A stretch of 64,000 nucleotides of DNA from Bimuria novae-zelandiae CBS 107.79 (lineage: Eukaryota; Ascomycota; Dothideomycetes; Pleosporales; Didymosphaeriaceae): NCBI GenBank assembly GCA_010015655.1, contig ML976686.1, forward strand, positions 284,190-348,189. The letters are read 5' to 3'. A model generated the notes under the pieces. That model ran no database searches. It was given only the letters and a program-made list of their open reading frames with translations, and had not been told where the DNA came from. Made by a program: the position numbers and the translations under genes. Below, piece after piece: positions 57,018 to 64,000 of this stretch; position 1 is the first letter of the stretch, and every line of letters starts with the position of its first letter.

Positions 57018-57979
57018 TCGGACTTGGTGATGGGCGTGCCGCTCGCCGGTATTCTCGCTTTGACGACATGATGGAGTTCGGGCATGCATACTGGCAACCG
57101 AGGCATGCGATGTTTTCTTGACACCGTTCACGAAAAGGGTCCGGGCTACTTAGCGTTGGAGCTGCTATGCTGTAACACCGGCTAGCTTATATCGGGCTTC
57201 ATTTGCTTATATCCAATGAGATTTGAATTTTTCTCTCTCTATCTGCGGCATTTTCACAAGCTGCTTTTGCCCCCTGTGTCACTTTCCGATTGTGTAGTGT
57301 GGGCGAAGTACTGCGTTGGCAGAGGCTCGCTGCGTGTCTTTGTAAACGCCTAACCCGCGCACTGATCGTGATGGCAAAGTGGTGTCCTCGCTCTGGAATA
57401 CACAATCACAGTCCCAGAGTTCACAAAGGAGAACTCCATTCTCAAAATAAACACCGCGATAACTGGCACAAAGAACCTATATTGCCTGCACAGCCTACCC
57501 TAGCCTACAAGATAAGCCTCATCGCTCTAACGTCCCCCCCTACGTGACGGAAAACCCCCAGTGCAGACATGAAAAATCCACAAGAACAACCCATCATTCA
57601 CCCCACGAATTTCCAAAGCCATGTTTAAGCCATAAGCATAGGTCATACGTTCGTCTCCAATTATTGACTTAAAACCCAAAAATACGACACCTTGACCATG
57701 CTGTTAATTATTACTTTTATCCGTTTGCAACATCATCAACTTCTCACCCCTGCTGCACTACAATGGGAGTTATATTACTTCCCTTCGGAGCCTTTGGACT
57801 GTTGTAGCATCAAGATGCAATGTTCTTAAGACATTTTATGCTTTCCAAACTACTGTGGTAAAAATTCTAAAAGTTTCTCCGTGAGAGGAAGCATCATGGC
57901 TTCTTAGCGCGGGATCTGCATAGAGCTTACTCAGTATTTTATTTCTGCTTAGCTACTTAACGCTAAGCGAGCGCACCTA
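57018..57979. other. Intergenic, turning AT-richer toward 57.6 kb
   Basis: No gene seen. Probable 3' end of the coiled-coil gene, then AT-richer DNA up to the first transposon. Confidence 0.5.
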
Positions 57980-59742
57980 GAGGTTGATCAGCCCCAGAGG
58001 TTGATCAGCCCCACCAAATCGATCACCCACCAAAAAGTCGCGATAATCGATCAACGCCATATTATATTTGAAACTGCGTACACATGTCTGTAAAGCTTGG
58101 TGTTGTAGCTGCCCTATTAATAGCTAAGGTAGTATTTAATATAGTGGATCGTGATACAGGAGCTCTATAAGTAGCGGCTTAATTAATCGTAGTCTTAGTA
58201 GCTTTAACGTCTATAAACCTTTAGTTTTAATTAACTTGTATGCGCTTTCTCTTCCGTGTGGAGCTTAGAGTTAATAGTTGATAGTTTAATCGTGATATCT
58301 CTGCCTCCTGTGCCGCTGCGCGAGTATTAGCTATCGCAATAGCCTTGCCTGCTTTTGACAGCAATACGCGGGCAGACCGCGATAGGTTTTCCGACTGCAG
58401 CAAGGCCTGCTGAGCAACATAGATATCCTGGGGTCTCTGCGGCGTGCTATATATTAGATCTATTGGATTTGTTGATTAATTAGGCTGTTCTAGTGTTGCT
58501 GGGCGATTAAGCATTTGCGACGACTGAATTACCTAATCTAGGTTGTATGGTATAAGACCTGCTGCTCGCCATCCTGCCCGTATTACCCTCTCTGATAAGC
58601 CTTCCTCCCGTGCTAGGTAATAATATCTAATAAATTAATTCTTCTTAATTAGTGCAGCGTCGTTGAGGCTTAATAGATTATGTATCTAATTCTGATACTT
58701 TGACTTAATAACAGAGAATCTAGAGAGGTTAAGAGGCTGTAGGAGGTGTGTTAAATGTAGAGGTAGAAATAGAAGCTCTATCCTATTAATCTTGCAGAGC
58801 CACATAAACTTAATATTAACATGGCTTAAGTGTCTATTAAGTAGGAGAAGTTAATATCGTTAAGTATTAGGCGCTGTCTCTAGGATATAGATGCGCTATA
58901 GCCACTTAGCACCTATATCTTTTAATATCTATCTATACTTAGAGGTTGTATATAGCTAATTAGGTACTAATTCTACTAGGAACCATGTTATTTATAGGCT
59001 TTAACCTTTGAAGATAACAGCGCAGCGCAGTTTCCGCCCTATTGCAGAGACACAGTCGATTATCGAGGCCCACTCGCGATTCTCTGGAGACCTCATGTAA
59101 GCCTTCTTCTTATTGCTCGATGCGAGCACCCTAGAGTTGGCACATACACCTAGGGCTGTTCTAGTCTTATCTATATTCTATATATCCTTAACTCGTATAT
59201 TAAGGCGTGTTCGAACAGACTTAAATAGCTTAAAAAACACGCGTATTTATTTAGGAGTAGCAGCCTTAGCGCGCGAAGCCTCGAGCTTTCTACTAATAAT
59301 TAAATTAACGCGTGGGTTTCGTGCGATAAAGCCCTGTATTCATCGCTTGCTAAGAGGCTGGGTATCGCTATTAAGGCGTAAAATTTAGATTGCTATTTCT
59401 TGAGTGCGCGCGTGCGATGGGGGATATCCTTTCGTATCCTAATTAATAATCTAGTCTATAAGGAAGTTCTCTTAATTAGGTGATAATTGCTATTAATGCT
59501 GGTGAGCAGCGTGGTTTGGCGCGCCTCTATTAACGCGTGTGGATAGTGTAGATTGCGCGATATTGTAGGCTCGCGCAGCTGCGCGCTGGCTAGAAAAAAC
59601 ACTAGAATTAAGATCTGTAATAGTAGCTTGTATAGCTACTTCGCGATCGCCCATATTGATCAAGTGTTGTTGATAGAAAAGGTGGTGTTGAGTGGGTGAT
59701 CGATTTGGCGGGGCTGATCAACCTCTGGGGCTGATCAACCTC
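57980..59742 (-). mobile_element. Fot/pogo-like transposon, 1,763 bp, TA duplication
   Basis: Ends are inverted copies starting GAGGTTGATCAGCCCC, and in each end the unit AGAGGTTGATCAGCCCC occurs twice in tandem, followed by CCAAATCGATCACCCAC. TA flanks both ends (57978-57979, 59743-59744). Size fits a Fot1/pogo element. Confidence 0.88.
58380..59560 (-). pseudogene. Fot/pogo-like transposase remnant
   Basis: Minus strand, stops tolerated: NREWASIIDCVSAIGRKLRC AVIFKG at about 59,000-59,080, then ITWFLVELV, ILKDIGAKWL, SHVNIKFMWLCKINRIELLF and LPLHLTHLLQPLNLSRFSV. These correspond in order to the DDE_1 blocks REWxT..AIxAxGxxxPPxxIFKG, GHxSHxxxxFxxxCxxNxIxLLxLPPHxSHxxQPLD. The Asp of the GHGSH and LQPLD blocks is lost or Asn (QPLN). 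Stops are TAG/TAA. Confidence 0.8.
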
Positions 59743-59979
59743 TATCGGTGCTTTGCAAAAGACCGTCCCGACCCACTCTGGGCGCTTGTTAGGTAATCGC
59801 TTCCCCACTTTCATTGTCGCTCATACAAAATTATATGAGAGACGATGTAATTAAGGAAATTACACTAACTTTTCTTATTACTAAAGTTCTGTATGGTATA
59901 CTAATTAATCCCGGGAGGCCTATAGGCTTTAGACTATAGGCGTTAATAGTACAGGCGATTATTAAGCGTATAAAGGTAG

Positions 59980-60920
59980 GGTAAAAAAACTACGAGATTT
60001 ATAGATCTCTCGGAGTTAACACTAAAACTGTGTAGAAATACCAACTTAATCTAGAAGCGTTTAGTTAGCCATACCCTCTGCGATGTGTTAAAATTAGTCG
60101 GCTACTATTGCTGCGTTAATGCTATAAAGACGCCCTGTTAGAGTTCCTACGGGGTAAACCTACGGCATATCTCGATGAGATGCAGGCCTTCTTGTGCGAC
60201 GACTTTAACTTACAGGTGTTGGCAGCCACTATTACGAGATTTCTTACTAGCATAAGGTGGAGTTAAAAAGCTGCGTTAAAAGCTACTAGGGAGCGCTATA
60301 AAGGCCTCCGTTAGGTGTTTCGTGTACGCTGCTAATAAATATATAAACTAGAGCAGGTTGTTTGCCTCGACGAGAGCGCCTGTAATAAGAGAACCAGCGA
60401 TAAAAAGTATACCTAGTTACCTGTAAACACGCTAGCAGACGTATAATACTTAGTATAACGTACGGAGAGGTAGAGCTTGCTCCTTGCTATAGATATAGAT
60501 AGTTACGTTAATTATGTCCTATACTAAGGAGTAATTACCGTAGATTTAATAGAGGAGTTTCTAGCGAATAAAGTACTCCCTTATTATAATTCTTAGCTAG
60601 GTAAATAATTAGTAATAGTCCTTAATAATGCCTCTATCTATAGGTTAGAAAAGATTATCTTATTATGCGCGGAGGCGGGCGTTGTACTCGAATATTTACT
60701 ACTATACTTGCCGGATTTTAACCCGATTGAGCAGACCTTTAAGGCGTTAAAAAACTAGATAAAAAAGCACTACGAACGCGCTTATACGTATAAGGATTTT
60801 GCCTACTTCTTAGAGGAGGTAGTATAGAATATATACTATAATTAGGCGGAATCCGCGCAAGGATTTTTTAAGTTCTATAAGTAGGTGCCGTAGGTACTAA
60901 ATAAGGCATAACACTAAAGA
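59980..60920 (+). pseudogene. Tc1-like DDE transposase remnant
   Basis: Stops tolerated, the frame shows LLEFLRGKPTAYLDEMQAFL, VCLDESACNKR (first catalytic Asp at 60369-60371), VIVLNNASIYRLEKI (Asn at 60624-60626 where the second catalytic Asp is expected) and LPDFNPIEQTFKALKN (Glu at 60729-60731). The spacing from second to third residue is 34, that is DD34E as in Tc1. Stops are TAG/TAA. It is inactivated both by stops and by Asp-to-Asn at the second site. Confidence 0.88.
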
Positions 60921-60999
60921 ATTAGTGTCTATAATAATATCGCGGAGGTCGCTAAAAGTTGCCTGCTATTATCTAAAACTTTAGCTTTAATAGCTAAAG

Positions 61000-62965
61000 A
61001 AGGTGTAACTAATGTCGCTAAATTAATTAATATTATCTGTTTTACGATATTTATTGTGGGTAAAGAGTTATAAAGGGAAAGATATTATTAGCGTAGACAA
61101 AGTATAGTGTTTTTAGTAGGTCTTAGCGCCTCTATAAGTAACTTTATTACTAGATAGGCGCGCGTACGCGTGGACTTAGTTAAATTTTAATTAGAAAATA
61201 GCCTATGCGTAGTGTATAGAACCTCTCTGCTAACGTTGCTAGCTCTTTACACTAAATTATCTCTCTTCCTACGCAACCTCTCACGCTGTTTACGCTCCTA
61301 ATTCTCTTTATATACGTTTATGGCACCCTCCTTATCGCTCTTTATAAGTCTATTATACCTAGATCGCCACCGAATCGCCATCCTGCGGAGGCGGAGGAGT
61401 AATGGCACTAGTAATATAAAATGCTACTTTTACACGGCGTATAGTATCCCCGCGTTAGACGGATCTATTAGTATATTAAGGTTAATTTGCCCCTGTTAAA
61501 TAACGTTATTAAACACCTAATTAACTTTAAGTAGCTCTTTAGCTAGTGCTTAGTCTCTTTACTAGTTAAAGAAGTGCTAAGTTTAATAGGTAAGCTCTAC
61601 TATGTTTCTATAAGTTAAGTCTTGCTATGCCAACGTTAAAGAGCTTTTTAAGGTCGTAGACGGCGTCTTAACCTATTACTACTAGCTAATAATTTAACTC
61701 TGTGCTAACTGGCTTATAGAGAGAGAGCTAGCGGCGATAACCTTTATAAAGTTATCTATATTAAGCTTGGATCTGGCACCTTTTTTGGCTGATTTCTGCG
61801 ACGCCTTCTCCTTTGTAGACCTCTCTCTGGCCAGCGAAAGACTCAGGCGTATATTATTATGTGGCTTATTGACTATACACCTGCCCTTTATTATATCGCG
61901 CGCCTATGCCGCCACTATAGTGCTACTTATTAGGTAATAGTTCTTAAAATAATTAGGTTGCCTAGGCGTACGTTTAACCTAGCACACGTACGGATAGTTG
62001 CTATAGTAGGTATCCTAGCATCGCCATTAATTACGTATAGTAACTATAGGGCCCTTATTAATAGTAGTATGTGCGAGGACTTTTGGTAGGTTATATAACT
62101 AGCGCTAAGTTATAGTAAGTCGCGGCGGAGAGCTCTAAGAGCTCTGCGAGCTAAATACCCCCTTATTACGCGTTTAATTATTTTAGCTAGTTTCTAGCTC
62201 TAACAGCGTTAAATTAAAGTTAACGTAAGTTATTTTAGTAATAAACTCCTCCTTTAACTCGTACGCGCGCTTAACGACCTGTATAAAGATAATACTATTA
62301 CTACGTTTAAGAGACTACGTAAGTCTCTATCGCTTAGGTATCTATAGTATATATACAATCGCGGTTAAGTTTTTTACCGCAGTTTTAATAGGGGGAGTTA
62401 ACTCTAAGAGGTCTTATATAATATCGTTTATTTACTGCCAGAGCTCTGCGTAGAAGTACGTACGTATTTTTATTTTAGTATTAAAATTAGTCCTAACTTC
62501 CTCCTTGCGTAGGAACGCGCGCTAGTAGTAGGTAATGTATAGCTTAACTTTATATAATTCTAGTAATTTGTTAAATACCCCCTTATTACACGTTTAGCTA
62601 TTATTATTAATCTTTGGCAGCGGCGTTAGCGCGTTAACTTTACTAAAAATTAAAGCCTGCTTATTGTTGTTAAATACCCCCCTATTACGCGAATGCTCTT
62701 TCTCTAGCAACGTAGGCCTTTAAGCTAACTAAGATTCTTTGTCCTTAAGGTAATCGTTAACGTATATATGAAAGTCGTCGTCGTTAACGCCCTCTAGCAG
62801 AGGTTGTTCCTCCTCTATAGGTCCTTCCTCCTCTATGCCGGTAAATTATATGACGGCCAGGGGTGCCCTCGTTAATAGGGCTTTTTTTAGCGCCCTGCGC
62901 TTCCTCGGAGGGTTACGGCTAGCGTTAAACACCTGTTTTGCCTTCCTTTTGCGGGTACTCGGCAT
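61000..62965 (-). pseudogene. Unknown second ORF region of the Tc1-like element
   Basis: On the minus strand, Met at 62965, just inside the right TIR, opens MPSTRKRKAKQVFNASRNPP and RKRRALKKALLTRAPLAVI, then an acidic stretch EEEGPIEEEQPLLEGVNDDD before TAG codons appear. The downstream 1.5 kb has coding-like segments in shifting frames but no domain I recognise. The extra length of this element compared with a normal 1.3-2 kb Tc1 is due to this part. Confidence 0.5.
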
Positions 62966-63156
62966 GATACATTCACTACACGGCAACTAACTGCCTTTAT
63001 ACACCTCGTAGAAAGTTGATTTTCCTGTATTACATCGTCTCTCATATAATTTTAGGTGTAGGGCGATGAAAGCAGGGAAGCGATTACCTAAAAAGCGTGC
63101 AGCCACTCAGAAACTCGCCCCAAGTGGGTCGGGACGGTCTTTTGCAAAGCGTTATA

Positions 63157-64000
63157 ACGTGTCCGTGCACCCAATGCACGGATTCAGCCAATGCACGCCG
63201 AACATCCGACGCGTCAAAACTCCCTACTTTCAACACGCGATAACTCCACCAATATGGATCCAATTTAAGCTGCGATAGATGAGATCGAATCGCGAGAACC
63301 AGGAGAAGATTTTTCATATATAGAAATTGCTACCAGATATAGTGTTAATTGATCTACACTCTCACGAAGGCACTAAGGTGTTACCGCGACGCGTGCAGCT
63401 AACACAATTAATTAGCGAAAGCTTAACCTATAGCAAGAGCAGGAGCTTGTACGATATATTAAAAGGCTCACAGAGAGACATATACCTCCTACTAGAGAGA
63501 TAATACAGAATTTTGCCTCGACGATAGCAAAGGAGCCAGTTAGCGAGAGCTAGGTTACCCGCTTTATTAACTAACACAGCATTTATCTCATCTCGCAATG
63601 GACCGTCGGCATAGACAGCAATCGCCATAAAGCTAATTTAGTGGATAAATATCGCCTCTATTTTAACCTTGTACACAGTAAGATCGATTAATATCGCATA
63701 GATCCTCGTTATATCTACAATATGGATAAAAAAGGTGTCCTAATCGGTATCGTTAGTAGAACAAAGAGGATATTCAGCAGACAAATGTGGGAGAAGAAGG
63801 AGGTTAGGGCATTACTCCAGAATGGCAATCGCGCGTGGATTACGCTCCTAGCATGTATCTGCGCTAATGGATCAGCTTTGCCGCCAAGCCTTATCTATAA
63901 GGCTGCCAACAAGGACATCCAATCAAGCTAGGTGGAGGATATTAAGGCAGGATATTATAAAGTCTTTATTACCTTATCATCCTCTGGCTAGACGAACAAC
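63157..64000 (+). mobile_element. Pogo-like transposon, second copy, cut by window end
   Basis: Starts ACGTGTCCGTGCACCCAATG next to TA, related to the TIR at 18955 but diverged. Internal sequence from about 63,225 matches 19,020-19,930 closely (GCTTAACTATAG-like, then AGCAAGAGCAGGAG and the transposase region). This copy is far less mutated. Confidence 0.85.
63287..64000 (+). pseudogene. Pogo-like transposase, partial, less degraded copy
   Basis: The frame from 63722 reads MDKKGVLIGIVSRTKRIFSR and continues NGNRAWITLLACICANGSAL, PPSLIYKAANKDIQSS, then a TAG that is Trp in relatives (WVEDI), YYKVFITLSSSGW-TN up to the window end. This is the DDE_1 pattern NMDEKG...DGNREWITVI..ICADGxxLPPxxIYK. 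Upstream, LTYSKSRSLYDILKGSQRDI belongs to the HTH part but with stops. The first catalytic Asp is present. Only a few stops, all TAG/TAA type. Confidence 0.85.

Larger units (their letters stand above)
59745..63154 (+). mobile_element. Tc1-like (DD34E) transposon, about 3.4 kb, with long TIRs
   Basis: Left end (from about 59,750) GCTTTGCAAAAGACCGTCCC is the reverse complement of sequence ending at 63,150. Similarity continues for 110-130 bp on each side, through TTAGGTAATCGCTTCCC and ATATGAGAGACGATGTAAT; the right TIR has an extra block of about 20 bp. The outermost few bases differ between the ends, so exact termini are uncertain by a few bases. A TA-inserting element directly abuts each end. 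Confidence 0.82.

Noticed and set aside
1..64000. CRISPR arrays, rRNA operons, bacterial-type operons
   Set aside because: No regularly spaced direct repeats with unique spacers, no rRNA-like conserved blocks, and intron-containing fungal genes throughout.

Overview
The window looks like nuclear DNA of a filamentous ascomycete, most likely a Dothideomycete. Evidence: short introns (about 47-65 bp; the first intron of the coiled-coil gene is longer) with GT/AG ends, fungal-type families (yeast-type amino-acid permease, group II G-alpha, FAM32A/DUF1754, COX24/mS38, fRMsr) and a sharp split between GC-normal gene DNA and AT-rich, stop-riddled transposon DNA typical of repeat-induced point mutation (RIP: C-to-T and G-to-A). 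Taxon and RIP are inference; the split and the mutation pattern are visible.

Layout. 1-5,825: an unknown basic protein, a Rossmann-fold protein, a small membrane protein and an amino-acid permease. 5,826-8,261: no gene seen. 8,262-33,681: a 25-kb RIP island that resolves into nested elements with matching ends and target duplications. A hAT-like element (8,262-18,945) contains a complete Ty3/Gypsy chromovirus on the minus strand (Gypsy-1, 8,630-15,693, TSD CCTAG), a gag relic and two small TIR elements. A pogo-like element (18,955-33,681, TSD TA) abuts it. The pogo element is split by Gypsy-2 (20,191-32,749, TSD CCTTA), itself split by Gypsy-3 (23,897-30,748, TSD AGAAT). 33,682-57,979 is gene DNA: an F-box-like gene with a 53-nt homopolymer, FAM32A, fRMsr, a disrupted acidic-repeat gene next to an assembly gap, a secreted Asn-rich repeat protein, COX24/mS38, a G-alpha subunit and a 7-exon coiled-coil gene. 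57,980-64,000 holds three TA-inserting DNA transposons end to end (Fot/pogo-like, Tc1-like DD34E, pogo-like running off the window).

Most notable observation: Gypsy-1 and Gypsy-3, different elements in opposite orientations, each carry a homologous ORF on the strand opposite gag-pol, between the chromodomain and the 3' LTR. Both copies keep the exact spacing CX2CX6CX8CX2CX6C of a fungal Zn2Cys6 cluster, followed by a coiled coil. Five of six Cys are Tyr in Gypsy-1 and one of six in Gypsy-3, as expected of G-to-A RIP, and all internal stops are TAG or TAA. This looks like a retrotransposon-borne, Gal4-type DNA-binding-like antisense gene.

The host genes appear to be independent single genes with no cluster logic. 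All coordinates and splice sites were read by eye; no search was run.
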